From positions 62,001-126,000 of the forward strand of contig NZ_JAYSGI010000003.1 in the NCBI RefSeq assembly GCF_041912895.1: a stretch of DNA of 64,000 nucleotides, given 5' to 3'. Below the pieces are notes generated by a model, which was not told the DNA's origin, did not search any database, and saw nothing but the letters and a program-made list of their open reading frames with translations. The position numbers and the translations under genes were made by a program. Origin of the DNA: Pelagerythrobacter sp041912895. GTDB taxonomy: Bacteria > Pseudomonadota > Alphaproteobacteria > Sphingomonadales > Sphingomonadaceae. Of this stretch, positions 1 to 9,691 are shown piece after piece (positions within the stretch are counted from its first letter, which is position 1; each line of letters opens with the position of its first letter).

Positions 1-645
1 GAGCAGCGTGTGGAAACTCAGCGCCTCGCGCAGCCGCTCGTCCTCGATGTAGTGCGAGACCATCGAATAGACCGACCGCCAGGTGCGGTATTGCATCAAC
101 GCCGGCGCGGCGCGGATCATCGCCTTGAAATCGAGGAACGGCACGCTGCCGAGCCGCAGGTAGCCTTCGCGATAGACCCCTTCCGAATAGCGCAGGAATT
201 CCTGATATCCGGCGACGTCCGCCGGGTTGAGCCGGGCGATCGCGGCGTTGAGGCTCGCCTCGTCGTTGGAATAATCGAACGTCGTCCCGTCGGGCCAGTT
301 AAGGCGGTAGAACGGGGAAACCTTCATCAGCTCGACATCGTCGGCCATGTCGGCGCCCGACAGCGCCCACAGCTCGCGCAGGCAGGCGGGATCGGTGATG
401 ACGGTCGGGCCGGCATCGAAGGTAAAACCCTCGCGTTCCCAGAAATAGGCGCGCCCGCCGGGCTTGTCGCGGCCCTCGATCACCGTCGTCGCGATGCCTG
501 CCGATTGCAACCGGATGGCGAGCGCGAGCCCGCCGAAGCCCGCGCCGATCACGCAGGCGCGCTTGCTCCCGGTCGGCACCATCGGTTCCTTCGCCGCGAC
601 GGTTTCAGGGCGCAGGAACGATGGCTGGTAATCGGATTCGGTCAT
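1..645 (-). CDS. crtI: Phytoene desaturase CrtI, N-terminal part (runs off left edge)
   Basis: FAD-dependent desaturase that converts phytoene to lycopene in carotenoid synthesis. Translating the minus strand from the ATG at 645 gives an open frame of 215 codons to the window edge. It begins MTESDYQPSFLRPE and carries an N-terminal dinucleotide-binding motif (VIGAGFGGLALAIRLQ, about residues 32-47), then the CrtI-type stretch GGRAYFWEREGFTFDAGPTVIT. Its ATG overlaps the TGA of crtY (ATGA at 642-645), so the two are translationally coupled. The C-terminal half lies outside the window. The family call is firm; a four- versus three-step desaturase cannot be distinguished from this fragment. Confidence 0.93.
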   Translation of the reverse strand, partial: MTESDYQPSFLRPETVAAKEPMVPTGSKRACVIGAGFGGLALAIRLQSAGIATTVIEGRDKPGGRAYFWEREGFTFDAGPTVITDPACLRELWALSGADMADDVELMKVSPFYRLNWPDGTTFDYSNDEASLNAAIARLNPADVAGYQEFLRYSEGVYREGYLRLGSVPFLDFKAMIRAAPALMQYRTWRSVYSMVSHYIEDERLREALSFHTLL

Positions 646-1823
646 CGCTGCGGACCCTGCAACGGCGCACCCGCGCGTGCAAGCGCAGCCAGCGCGGCGC
701 CGACCGGCACCGGCGGTCGGCCGACGAGCACGCGGGCCTTGTCCGCCATCGTCGGCCGCGCGGCGTAGAACCGCTCGATCAGCGGCTCGGGCAGGCGATA
801 GAACCGCTCGAACACGCGGTAGCGCTCGGCGGGTTCGGCCGCGCCGAACAGCATCGCGCCCAGCCGCCGGAAGAACCGCGTGCGTGTCCACAGCCTGCGC
901 CCGCGCGCATCGAGCAGCGCGGCAAGCTGGTCGCCGGGCAGTTCGGCTTCGGCGGCGACGGTCAGCGCCGTCTCCACCGCGAAGGGCAGGGTGTAGCTGG
1001 TGAGCGGGTGGAGGAACCCGCCGCGCCCGCCGGCGCGGGCCACGCCGGGCACCGCCAGTTCGCGCTGCCACGCCGCGAAGTCGCCTCCGGTCACCACCGG
1101 CAACACGCCGGTCTCGCCGCCCAGGATGTCCCCCTCGAGCCCCGTTTGCGTGCAATAGCGGTCGATCCGCGCCGACAGCGCGTTGCGGTCGAGCACGGGC
1201 GTATCCTGGTAATAGGTGTCCTCGACGAACAGCTCGTCCGCCCCCAGCGGCAGGACATAGACGAAACGGTAGCCGACCAGTTGCTCGACGGTCGCGTCCA
1301 TGATGATCGGCCGCGCGATCCCGTGCGGGTGGGGCGTGCGCAGGTGGCGGCCCATGAAGACCTGCCATCCGCCCGAAAGGTGCGCGCTCGGCGCAAAGCC
1401 GCGGCAGTCGATCACCGCGCGCGCCGCGATCCGCTCGCCGCCCGCCAGCGTCACGCCGCCCGCATCGAGCGCCTCGACCACACGCCCCGCCACGATCGCT
1501 TCCCCCGGCAGTTCGCGCCGCAGCCCGGCGTCGAAATCGGCCGATGCGAGCGAGTTGTAGCGCGTGCCGAGCGTGCGGCGATACGCGGGGAAGCGCACCT
1601 CGTAGCCATCCCATCCGCTGGTGCGGAAACCGGCCAGCAGCGCCGTGCCCCCGGCGTCGAGATCGCTCGAGAACCAGCTCCAGCGGTGGTTGCCGCCGAG
1701 CGTCTCGCCCGCTTCGATCAGCGCGATCGGCATCGCGGGTTCGCGCCGGTGCAGCGCGAGCGCGATCAGCCCTCCGGCGAGCCCGCCGCCGACGATCGCG
1801 ATCTCGACCCTGTGTGTGTCCAT
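642..1823 (-). CDS. crtY: Lycopene beta-cyclase CrtY
   Basis: Cyclises lycopene ends to beta-ionone rings, giving beta-carotene for carotenoids such as zeaxanthin or nostoxanthin. 393 residues, the usual length for proteobacterial CrtY. The N-terminus MDTHRVEIAIVGGGLAGG is the FAD/NAD-binding fold and is followed by the family motif NHRWSWFSSDLD. The open frame extends further upstream, but the start at 1823 places the GGGLAGG motif at the very N-terminus as in homologues. It lies directly upstream of crtI with an ATGA overlap, the crtY-crtI order common in sphingomonads. Confidence is high. Confidence 0.95.
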   Translation of the reverse strand: MDTHRVEIAIVGGGLAGGLIALALHRREPAMPIALIEAGETLGGNHRWSWFSSDLDAGGTALLAGFRTSGWDGYEVRFPAYRRTLGTRYNSLASADFDAGLRRELPGEAIVAGRVVEALDAGGVTLAGGERIAARAVIDCRGFAPSAHLSGGWQVFMGRHLRTPHPHGIARPIIMDATVEQLVGYRFVYVLPLGADELFVEDTYYQDTPVLDRNALSARIDRYCTQTGLEGDILGGETGVLPVVTGGDFAAWQRELAVPGVARAGGRGGFLHPLTSYTLPFAVETALTVAAEAELPGDQLAALLDARGRRLWTRTRFFRRLGAMLFGAAEPAERYRVFERFYRLPEPLIERFYAARPTMADKARVLVGRPPVPVGAALAALARAGAPLQGPQR

Positions 1824-1873
1824 GATCGAGGGGTAGAGCCTGAAACGGGCGGCGGCAATCGCGCGCCGCGTGC

Positions 1874-2593
1874 TTATTCCTCGGGGAAGCAATCGGCGAA
1901 GCGGGTTTCCAGCACGCCGTCGATCGCGGCGTCCATCGCGCGCTCCTCTTCCTCGGAAAAGTCGGCGTTGGCCATCGCCAGTTGTAGCTCGGCGACCTGC
2001 GGTTCCAGCCGCCTGAATTCGGCGGCCCATTCGCTGCCTTCGAGAGTGGCGGAGATCTGCGCCCGGTCGGCAGGCTCCAGCGCCGCGATCGCGCGGGCGA
2101 CCGAATCAGCGTCGTCCGCCGCCAGCGCTCCGGCGGAGATATGGCCCGCGCCGCTATCCGCCAGGTCGGCGATCATGGTGTCGGCCACCGCGGCGCCCGC
2201 CAATGCGACCAGGTATCGCTGGCCGAGCGGCGAAGCGAAGAAATCGGCCGCGCCGCGCGCGTGATCGTCGCTCAATTCGCGCTCGAACAGCGCGGCGAGG
2301 TCGGTGCGATAGGCGGCGTAGCCGCGCTGGTGCGCGGGCCACATCGCCGGCTCCACTGCCGCGCGCATCGCCGCGATCACGCCGGGGCACGCGCCCTCGA
2401 TCTCGGCCATCGAGGCATCGGCTGCCAGCGCGCCTTCGAAGCCGACCTCCATCGCCTGATGAAAGGTCCGCTCGACATAGGCGTCCGCCGTCAGCACCTC
2501 GGCCAGCGCGTGCTGCGGATTGTCCTGCGCCAGCAGCGGAGCGGGGGCGAGACAAGCGAGCGCGGCGGCGGCCAGCGGGCGAACGATGGGCAT
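1874..2593 (-). CDS. Exported DUF2059-like protein
   Basis: 239 residues with a Sec signal peptide (MPIVRPLAAAALACLAPAP, cleavage probably after LLAQ). The mature part is helical and contains FFASPLGQRYLVAL, like the FF-S-GQ-Y motif seen in DUF2059 proteins. The start at 2593 is chosen because it begins the signal sequence; upstream in-frame codons encode arginine-rich shadow sequence. It sits 50 nt upstream of crtY on the same strand and could share its transcript. Function unknown; presumably periplasmic. Confidence 0.7.
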   Translation of the reverse strand: MPIVRPLAAAALACLAPAPLLAQDNPQHALAEVLTADAYVERTFHQAMEVGFEGALAADASMAEIEGACPGVIAAMRAAVEPAMWPAHQRGYAAYRTDLAALFERELSDDHARGAADFFASPLGQRYLVALAGAAVADTMIADLADSGAGHISAGALAADDADSVARAIAALEPADRAQISATLEGSEWAAEFRRLEPQVAELQLAMANADFSEEEERAMDAAIDGVLETRFADCFPEE

Positions 2594-2669
2594 GGGCTGC
2601 GAATTACCGCGCGCGGGGCGTGGCGGCAATCGGCTTGTGCGTGACGCGCGCTGTGGCACAACGGCGGCC

Positions 2670-3260
2670 ATGCAGCTCTCGCTCCTCCCGCACCGCAAGG
2701 CCATCGCCGCGACCGCGATTGTGTTTCTCGCCAGCGCCGCGATCCTCTACGCGATGGACCGCCCGCCGATCTGCGAATGCGGCACGGTCAAGCTGTGGCA
2801 CGGCGTGGTGCAGTCGAGCGAGAACAGCCAGCATCTGACCGACTGGTACAGCCCGAGCCACTTCACCCACGGGCTGATCATGGTCTTCCTTGCCTGGCTG
2901 CTGTGGGACAAGTGGCGCCTGTTCGGCGGCGCCCCCGCGCGCTGGGCGCTGCCGATCGCAGTGGTGGTGGAGGCCGCGTGGGAGATCGTCGAGAACACCC
3001 CCATGGTGATCGACCGCTATCGCGAAGTCACGATAAGCTGGGGCTATGCGGGCGATTCGATGGTCAATTCGCTGGCCGACATCGGCTGGATGATCGTCGG
3101 TTTCCTCGTCGCCGCGCGCATCCCGTGGTGGGCGAGCGTGGGCATCGCGCTGTTCTTCGAGGCGTTCACCGCTTGGGCGATCCGCGACAACCTGACGCTC
3201 AACGTGCTGATGCTGTTCTGGCCGCTGGAGGCCGTGCGCCAGTGGCAGGGTATGGCGTAA
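2670..3260 (+). CDS. DUF2585 (UPF0314) membrane protein
   Basis: 196 residues with about four predicted membrane segments: an N-terminal AIAATAIVFLASAAILYAM, LIMVFLAWLLW, a segment near WALPIAVVVEAAWEIVE and a C-terminal pair. The stretch ENTPMVIDRYREVTISWGYA followed by GDSMVNSLADI is characteristic of the DUF2585 family of alphaproteobacteria. The start at 2670 begins right before the first charged and membrane segment. It is divergent from the exported protein at 1874-2593. Biochemical role unknown; probably an inner-membrane protein. Confidence 0.85.
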   Translation: MQLSLLPHRKAIAATAIVFLASAAILYAMDRPPICECGTVKLWHGVVQSSENSQHLTDWYSPSHFTHGLIMVFLAWLLWDKWRLFGGAPARWALPIAVVVEAAWEIVENTPMVIDRYREVTISWGYAGDSMVNSLADIGWMIVGFLVAARIPWWASVGIALFFEAFTAWAIRDNLTLNVLMLFWPLEAVRQWQGMA

Positions 3261-3325
3261 TCGATGCGGAACGGTGTATACCGTCGATCGTTGCGAAGGA
3301 TGGTTCAACGGGGAATCCCATTCAT

Positions 3326-4213
3326 ATGAAAAGAGCTTTTCTGGTCGCGGGCGGCGCGTTCGCCGCCTTGGTCGCATATCCCGCGATGGCGCAGGAGGAA
3401 CGGGACGCGCCGCCGCCGCCGCCGCCAGCCGATGCCCCCACCGTGTACGACGGGGACTGGATCAGCGTGGGCGCGGGCGTGGGCTACGGCCCGAGCTACG
3501 AGGGGTCGGACGATTACGTCCTGTTCCCCGCGCCGCTGGTGATGGGGCAGATCGGCCCCGTCGGCATCAGCCCGCGCGCGGGCGGCGTGGCGCTCGATTT
3601 CATTCCGAGCGCGGACGGGGAAGTCGATTTCGATTTCGGCGTGGCCGCACGGCTGCGCTCCAACCGCGCCAGCCAGATCGAGGACGCCGTGGTCGAAGCT
3701 GCGGGCGAGCTGGACCGGGCGGTCGAAGTCGGCCCGACGGCGGGCGTCAGCTTCCCCGGCGTGCTCAATCCCTACGACAGCCTGTCGTTCACGACCGATG
3801 TCAAATGGGATGTGGCAGGCGCGCACAAGGGCATGACGATCAGCCCCGGCGTCGCGTATTTCACGCCGCTCAGCCGCGGCATGGCCGCCGCCCTGTCGGT
3901 GAGCGCGGAATACGGCGACGACGACTACGCCGATTACTATTACTCGGTCACCCCGGCGCAGTCCGCCGCCAGCGCGACTGCGGGCGAAGGCGCCCTGCCG
4001 CTCTATCAGGCCGATGGCGGCTTTAACAAAGTGGGTGCCACTCTGCTGCTCGCCTACGACCTGGATGGCGATCTCACCAACGGCGGTCTCTCGCTGGTCG
4101 GCATCGGCGGCTATTCGAGTATGCTGGGCGATGCCAAGCGCACTCCCTACACCAGCGTGCGCGGCGACGCGGATCAGTGGTTCGCCGGGCTGGGCATCGG
4201 CTACACCTTCTGA
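3326..4213 (+). CDS. MipA/OmpV family outer-membrane protein
   Basis: 295 residues with a signal peptide (MKRAFLVAGGAFAALVAYPAMAQ), a proline run (DAPPPPPPADAP) and a beta-barrel region of alternating aromatic and hydrophobic strands ending in aromatic F (GLGIGYTF). The family motif GVGYGPSYEGSDDYVLFPAP matches MipA/OmpV, outer-membrane barrels that scaffold murein enzymes or act as porins. A weak purine-rich RBS precedes the ATG at 3326. The gene ends 18 nt before a strong bidirectional terminator hairpin. Confidence 0.88.
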   Translation: MKRAFLVAGGAFAALVAYPAMAQEERDAPPPPPPADAPTVYDGDWISVGAGVGYGPSYEGSDDYVLFPAPLVMGQIGPVGISPRAGGVALDFIPSADGEVDFDFGVAARLRSNRASQIEDAVVEAAGELDRAVEVGPTAGVSFPGVLNPYDSLSFTTDVKWDVAGAHKGMTISPGVAYFTPLSRGMAAALSVSAEYGDDDYADYYYSVTPAQSAASATAGEGALPLYQADGGFNKVGATLLLAYDLDGDLTNGGLSLVGIGGYSSMLGDAKRTPYTSVRGDADQWFAGLGIGYTF

Positions 4214-4230
4214 TCGGGCAGGCATGAAAA

Positions 4231-4260
4231 AAGGGGCCGCGGTGGTTGCCGCGGCCCCTT
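4231..4260. terminator. Bidirectional rho-independent terminator
   Basis: A perfect 12-bp stem, AAGGGGCCGCGG pairing with CCGCGGCCCCTT, encloses the loop TGGTTG. An A-run lies on the left and a T-run on the right, so it can terminate both the MipA-like gene (+) and the converging S9 peptidase gene (-), whose stop codon is at 4280. Confidence 0.9.
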
Positions 4261-4279
4261 TTCCGTGTCCGGAGCAGGA

Positions 4280-6322
4280 TCAGTCCTCGGTCGGCGCGTC
4301 GATCTCCAGCGTCGGGCGCGGGCCGGGCAGGGGGGCGTCGCGGTCGCCGGTCTTCAGGTAGGTGTCGAACCAGCGCATCATCCGCACGTTGTAATCGTAG
4401 CGCGAGGCGGCGCGGGCGTTGCCGTGGCCTTCGCCCGGATAGAGCACCAGCCGCACCGGCGTTTCGGGCTTGCGCACCTTGATGTGGCGGTAAAGCTCGT
4501 AGCTCTGCGTGGGCGAGACGCGCGGATCGCTGTCGCCGTGCATGATGAGCAGCGGCGTCTCGGCCTTGTCGACGTGGTAGATCGGGCTGCGTTCGAGCAG
4601 GTGGTCCCATTCTTCCCACGGCCACTTCAATTCGTGCGCGAGATACATCTCGTTGGGAATGTCGGTCGTGCCGAACTTGCTGATGTTGTTGGAAATGCCC
4701 ACGAACATCACGCCCGCGGCGAATTCCTGCGAGTAGTAGGTCGATCCCCAGGCGGTGGCGAAGCCGCCGTACGATCCGCCGGTCAGACCGACGCGGTCGG
4801 CATCGGCAACGCCCGCTTCCACCAGCGCGCGCTTGCCGTCCACCAGATCGTCGAACTCCTTGCCCGCGTAGTCGCCCTGATGTTGCTTGGAGAACGCCGT
4901 GCCGTAGGCGGTCGACCCGCGGTAGTTCGGGATGAACACGGCGTAGCCCTGCCCCGCGGCAACCTGTCCGGGGGAGGAATAGCCGGTCTGCCAGCCGTTC
5001 GCCTCGTGCGCCTCGGGCCCGCCATGGACGTCGAAGATCGTCGGCGCGCCGCCGCGCGGGGCGCGGCCGACCGGCTCGATCAGCACGCCTTCGATCTCCT
5101 GCCCGTCGCGCGCGGTGTAGGTGAAGGTGCGCTGGTTGCCCAGGTCGATATCGGCCAGCCACGGATTGTGCCGGGTCCAGCGGGTGAACTGCCCGTCGGT
5201 CACGACGTAGAGCTCGGGCGGATGCTGCGGCGAATGCGCCTCGACCGCGATGGTCTCGCCGCCGATCTCCAGATCGGACAGGATCAGCGCGCCGGGATCG
5301 TATTCGCGCTCCATCGTGCCGTCCGCGCCGTAGATGCGCAGCACGCTCTGCGCGCCCACGTCCACGATCGCCGCGAGCCGCCCGTCGGCCAGGAATTCGG
5401 CGTCGACCGTCGCTTCGGGCGCGCCCGCGTTGAGCGCGCGATATTCGCCGGTCGCGACATCGGCGAGGTGCAGCGTGGTTTCGGCCGGATCGTTGGCATC
5501 GACGCCCGCGATCAGCGAAATCTGCCGTCCGTCGGGCGAAATCTCGACATCGCCCAGCTTGCCCGGGGTCTCGACCACCTGCAGCACGCGCCCGCGCGCC
5601 AGGTCGATCACGTGGACCCGCTTGGAGGTGTAGCTGTCGTCCACCCGCGGTGAGGGCGCGCTTTCGACGATCGCGGTGGCGCCGCCCGGCGCGATCTGGA
5701 TTCCGCTGACGTAGCCGGGGATGATGACCGCCTGCGGCGCGGCGTCCACCGTCTCGCCCACGCGGGCGGAGAACAGGCGGTTGAGGCGCGATTCCTCCTC
5801 GTAGACCACGGCGTCGAAGCCCGCGTCGGCTTGCTTGTCCCGCGCTTCGTCGGGCGCGGCGCCGGCCAGCAGGTAGAGCGTGCCGCCATCGGGCGACCAG
5901 GCGTAGCTGCGCACGTCCACGTCGGCCACTTCGGCCAGCTTGCGATGCCCGCCGCCGTCGACCGGAATGCCCCACACCGCGCGCTGCTCGTCTTCCGCGG
6001 TGTAGAGGAAGCTGACCATGCGCCCATCGGGGGAGAACTGCACGCCCGAGACGTTCATGCCTTCGGGCAGAAACGCCCGCGCGCTGTCCGGCCCGTAGGC
6101 GAGCTTGAGCTGCTGCTTCGTCGTGCCGTCGTCCTCGCCCGCGGTCACGTCGGGCAGGCGCGCGGTGGTGAAGGCGACGCGGTTGCCGTCCGGCGCGACG
6201 ACCAGTTCGCCCAGACTTTCCATCTTCGCGACGTCTTCGGGCGTCATCGGCCGCGCGCTGGCGGTGGCGGCGATGGAAGCCGAGCCGAGCAGCGCGGCGG
6301 TGACAAGCAGCTTGCGGGTCAT
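4280..6322 (-). CDS. S9 family (prolyl oligopeptidase-type) serine peptidase, exported
   Basis: 680 residues: a signal peptide (MTRKLLVTAALLGSASIAATASA), a beta-propeller with WD/TolB-like repeats (SPDGRMVSFLY, SPDGGTLYLL, SPDGRQISLI), then an alpha/beta hydrolase domain from about residue 430. The catalytic triad is readable as Ser517 (GGSYGGF), Asp599 (HGDSDPRV) and His633 (GEGHG). This matches acylaminoacyl-/dipeptidyl-peptidase-like S9C enzymes that cut short peptides in the periplasm. The start at 6322 begins the signal peptide; a longer in-frame extension exists but lacks homologue-like sequence. It is divergent from the amidohydrolase at 6468 and could share regulation with it. Confidence 0.92.
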   Translation of the reverse strand: MTRKLLVTAALLGSASIAATASARPMTPEDVAKMESLGELVVAPDGNRVAFTTARLPDVTAGEDDGTTKQQLKLAYGPDSARAFLPEGMNVSGVQFSPDGRMVSFLYTAEDEQRAVWGIPVDGGGHRKLAEVADVDVRSYAWSPDGGTLYLLAGAAPDEARDKQADAGFDAVVYEEESRLNRLFSARVGETVDAAPQAVIIPGYVSGIQIAPGGATAIVESAPSPRVDDSYTSKRVHVIDLARGRVLQVVETPGKLGDVEISPDGRQISLIAGVDANDPAETTLHLADVATGEYRALNAGAPEATVDAEFLADGRLAAIVDVGAQSVLRIYGADGTMEREYDPGALILSDLEIGGETIAVEAHSPQHPPELYVVTDGQFTRWTRHNPWLADIDLGNQRTFTYTARDGQEIEGVLIEPVGRAPRGGAPTIFDVHGGPEAHEANGWQTGYSSPGQVAAGQGYAVFIPNYRGSTAYGTAFSKQHQGDYAGKEFDDLVDGKRALVEAGVADADRVGLTGGSYGGFATAWGSTYYSQEFAAGVMFVGISNNISKFGTTDIPNEMYLAHELKWPWEEWDHLLERSPIYHVDKAETPLLIMHGDSDPRVSPTQSYELYRHIKVRKPETPVRLVLYPGEGHGNARAASRYDYNVRMMRWFDTYLKTGDRDAPLPGPRPTLEIDAPTED

Positions 6323-6467
6323 ATGGGTGATCTGTCCTCTTTCCATGGATCTCGCCCCGCTCATACAGGCTCGCCGCGTTCTGGCAAACGGCGGGCCGTG
6401 CCCCTCTTGCGCCGGAACGCGGACGGGCGCATCACCCGCGCGAACACGAGGGAGAGGGGCTTTGCAC

Positions 6468-7736
6468 ATGCGAACGAAGGCTTTGCTGGCGCTGGCGGCG
6501 GCGATCGTATCCACGCCCGCGCTGGCGGATACCACGGTGATCCACGCCGGTTCGGTGATCGCCGACGCTGCCGGAGAGGCGAGCGGCCCGGCGACGATCA
6601 CCGTCACCGACGGGCGCATCGTCTCGATCGCCGAGGGTATCCAGCCCGCGCCCGCAGGCGCCGAGCTGGTCGATCTGGTGGACAAGACCGTGGCGCCGGG
6701 CCTGATCGACCTCCACGTCCACCTCACCGGCGATCCGGGCGGCGATTTCTGGAAGGAAGCGGTCGAGCCCGACGAATGGGGCGTGGTCGTCGGCGCGAAG
6801 AACGCGCGGCTCACCGCGCTCGCCGGGTTCACTACCGTGCGCGAAGCGGGCAGCGCGCAGCATACCGGCTTTTCGCTGCGCCGGGGGACCGAGGAGGGGC
6901 TGATCCCCGGCCCGCGCATAATCGCCGCCGGGCCGCCGCTGGCGATCGTCGGCGGGCATGGCGACGTCACCGGCTTCCGGCCCGAGATCAACGCGCTGCT
7001 GACCTCCGGCTACACCTGCACCGGCGCGGTCGAATGCGCCGAGAAGGTTCGCAAGGCGAGCCAGAACGGCGCGGACTGGATCAAGATCACCGCGACCGGC
7101 GGCGTGCTTAGCCAGCAGGGCCGCGGGCTCGAGGCGCATTTCACATCCGAGGAGATGGAGTCGATCGCCGAGACCGCGCATTCGCTCGGCCTCAAGGTCA
7201 TGGCCCATGCCCATGGCGCGCGCGGAGTGGAGGAAGCGAGCGCGGCGGGGATCGATTCGATCGAGCACGGCACCTACCTCGACGACGATGCGATCGCGGC
7301 GATGAAGGCGAACGGCACCGTGCTCGTGCCCACGCTGATGGCGTTCCAGGGCGTGACCGAGCGGCTCGGGCAGGGCGTCTATACCCCGGTGGTCGAGGCG
7401 AAGATCCGCGCCGTCGCCGAAGTCGCGCGGGTGTTCATGGGCAAGGCGCACGACGCGGGCGTGCGGATCGCCTTCGGCACCGACGCGGGCGTGTTCGAAC
7501 ACGGGCGCAACGCGGGCGAGTTCCGGCTGATGATGGGGCAGGGCATGTCGAGCCGCGAAGCCTTCGCCGCCGCGACCACAGTCGCCGCCGAGGTGCTGGA
7601 GATGGAAGACCAGATCGGCCGCCTCGCGCCCGGCTATTCGGCGGACATCATCGCGGTCGGCGGCAACCCGCTGGAAGACGCGACCGTGCTGGAGAACGTC
7701 GACTGGGTGATGGCGCGCGGGCGGGTGATCGAATAG
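6468..7736 (+). CDS. Exported metal-dependent amidohydrolase
   Basis: 422 residues with a signal peptide (MRTKALLALAAAIVSTPALA). The amidohydrolase-superfamily metal ligands are visible: DLHVHL, the likely carboxylated lysine in WIKITATGG, the histidines of MAHAHG and SIEHGTY, and the Asp of FGTDAG. The sequence resembles the Xaa-Pro/Xaa-Arg carboxypeptidase-like exported hydrolases of marine alphaproteobacteria. It is divergent from the S9 peptidase and followed by another exported peptidase, which suggests a peptide-scavenging set. The exact substrate is not predictable. Confidence 0.9.
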   Translation: MRTKALLALAAAIVSTPALADTTVIHAGSVIADAAGEASGPATITVTDGRIVSIAEGIQPAPAGAELVDLVDKTVAPGLIDLHVHLTGDPGGDFWKEAVEPDEWGVVVGAKNARLTALAGFTTVREAGSAQHTGFSLRRGTEEGLIPGPRIIAAGPPLAIVGGHGDVTGFRPEINALLTSGYTCTGAVECAEKVRKASQNGADWIKITATGGVLSQQGRGLEAHFTSEEMESIAETAHSLGLKVMAHAHGARGVEEASAAGIDSIEHGTYLDDDAIAAMKANGTVLVPTLMAFQGVTERLGQGVYTPVVEAKIRAVAEVARVFMGKAHDAGVRIAFGTDAGVFEHGRNAGEFRLMMGQGMSSREAFAAATTVAAEVLEMEDQIGRLAPGYSADIIAVGGNPLEDATVLENVDWVMARGRVIE

Positions 7737-7840
7737 CCGCCGCCCGTCGACCGTCCGGCCCCGCTCGTCGAAGCGGAGCCGCCGCCGCACCACCCACGGC
7801 CTATCGCTGGCCGGTTTCGAATTCAGGGGAGTTTTCACGC

Positions 7841-9691
7841 ATGACCAAGCTTCGCCTCGCGCTCGCCGCGACCACCGCCCTTGCTCTGGCCGCCTGCACC
7901 ACCGTCGATGGCACCGGCGCGACCGCGAGCACGCCGCGCCCCGCGCCCGAAGCAGCCGCGGGTGCCTCGCAGCAGGCCGAGCACGACGAGCTCTTCGCGC
8001 TGTTCGCGGCGGCGGACGAGAAGGACCTCGAGCTCAACCCGCTTTCGGCGCTGTTTCGCGGCGACATGCGCTACGCCGACCGGCTCGGCGGGTTCCTGAC
8101 CGACGAATACAACGCGCAGAGCGTGGCCAACGCGCAGGCGAACCTCGCCGGTCTGAAGACGATCGAGCGCGCGGCGCTGAACCCGACCGACCGCATCGCC
8201 TACGACGTGTTCGAATACAACCAGGGCGAAATCCTGAAAGGCTTCTCGCCCGAAATCCTCGCGCTCACCGACGTGCGCCCGATCAACCACTTCTCCGGCT
8301 TCCACACGTTCTATCCGACCTTCGCCAGCGGCGAGGGCGCGGCGCCGTTCGAGACTCTGGAAGACTACGAGAACAACCTGAAGCGCCACGCCGAATACGT
8401 CCAGCTGATCGACCGCGCGATCGCCAAGTTCCGCGAAGGGCAGGCGAGCGGGGTCTACGAGACGAAGCTGACTATCGGCAACGTGGTCGAACAGCTCGAC
8501 ACCCAGCTCGCCCTCCCGCTCGAGGAATCGCCGCTGTGGGGGCCGGTGACGATGTTCCCCGACACTATCACGCAAGCCGATCGCACGCGGCTGACCGCCG
8601 AATACCGCACGTCGGTCGAGGCGATCAACGCCGCGCACACGCGCCTGCGCGATTACCTGCGCGACGAATATCTGCCCCAGGCGCGCGACAGCGTGGGCCT
8701 CAGCCAGATGAAGGGCGGGGCCAAGCTCTACGAATACCTGATCGAGAGCACGACCACGCTGCCGCTGACCGCCGACGAGATTCACCGCACCGGCCTCGCC
8801 GAAGTCGAGCGGATCAAGACGGGCATGGAAGAGATCAAGGCCGAGGTCGGGTTCGACGGCACGCTCAACGAATTCTTCGACTACGTGCGCACCGATCCGC
8901 AGTTCAAGCCCGAGAGCCGCGAGGCGCTGACCCAGACCTACTACGACATCGGGAAAGAGGTCGACGCGAAGATCGGCGACTACTTCTCGCTCGTCCCCAA
9001 GATCCCGCTGGAGATCAAGCCCTACGAACCGTTCCGCGAAAAGTTCGAGGCGGGCGGTTCGTACATGCCCGGGTCGCCCGACGGCACGCGGGCGGGCGTG
9101 TTCTACTTCAACGCCTACGACCTGCCGAGCCGACTGACGACGGGCAACGTCACGCTCTATCTCCACGAGGGCGCGCCGGGCCATCACTTCCAGATCAGTC
9201 TTGCGCAGGAGAACGAAGCGCTGCCCGCATTCATGCGTTTCGGCGGCAACACCGCCTATGTCGAAGGTTGGGGCCTCTATGCTGAGACGCTCGGCTATCC
9301 GATGGGCTTCTACGAAGACCCGTGGAACCGCTACGGCACCCTGCAGGACGAGCAGCTGCGCGCGATGCGGCTGGTGGTCGACACCGGCATCCATGCGAAG
9401 GGCTGGACGCGCGACCAGGCGATCGCCTTCATGCTGGAGAATTCGGGCATGACCCGCACCGAGGTCGTCGCCGAGGTCGAACGCTACATCGCCATTCCCA
9501 GCCAGGCGGTCGCCTACAAGACCGGCGCGCTCAAGATCCAGGAACTGCGCGAGAAGGCGGAGGCCGCGCTGGGCGACCGGTTCGACATCAAGGCGTTCCA
9601 CGCGCAGGTGCTCGGCACCGGAGCGCTGCCGTTGCCGGTACTGGAAAGGAAGATCGACGACTGGATCGCCGCCGGGGGGCCCGCGGCCTGA
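7841..9691 (+). CDS. DUF885 family metallopeptidase-like lipoprotein
   Basis: 616 residues. The N-terminus MTKLRLALAATTALALAAC is a lipoprotein signal with lipidation expected at Cys19. The helical body carries the DUF885 zinc-site signature HEGAPGHHFQ beginning at His442, and EGWGLYAE further on, both conserved in this family. DUF885 proteins are thought to be zinc peptidases; this one would be tethered to the periplasmic side. Its TGA overlaps the ATG of the next gene (TGATG at 9689-9693), showing coupling with the thioesterase-like gene. Confidence 0.88.
   Translation: MTKLRLALAATTALALAACTTVDGTGATASTPRPAPEAAAGASQQAEHDELFALFAAADEKDLELNPLSALFRGDMRYADRLGGFLTDEYNAQSVANAQANLAGLKTIERAALNPTDRIAYDVFEYNQGEILKGFSPEILALTDVRPINHFSGFHTFYPTFASGEGAAPFETLEDYENNLKRHAEYVQLIDRAIAKFREGQASGVYETKLTIGNVVEQLDTQLALPLEESPLWGPVTMFPDTITQADRTRLTAEYRTSVEAINAAHTRLRDYLRDEYLPQARDSVGLSQMKGGAKLYEYLIESTTTLPLTADEIHRTGLAEVERIKTGMEEIKAEVGFDGTLNEFFDYVRTDPQFKPESREALTQTYYDIGKEVDAKIGDYFSLVPKIPLEIKPYEPFREKFEAGGSYMPGSPDGTRAGVFYFNAYDLPSRLTTGNVTLYLHEGAPGHHFQISLAQENEALPAFMRFGGNTAYVEGWGLYAETLGYPMGFYEDPWNRYGTLQDEQLRAMRLVVDTGIHAKGWTRDQAIAFMLENSGMTRTEVVAEVERYIAIPSQAVAYKTGALKIQELREKAEAALGDRFDIKAFHAQVLGTGALPLPVLERKIDDWIAAGGPAA

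Noticed and set aside
1..2264. Long plus-strand open frames opposite crtI, crtY and the exported protein
   Set aside because: Arg/Ala-rich composition without motifs; the minus-strand frames match carotenoid enzymes.
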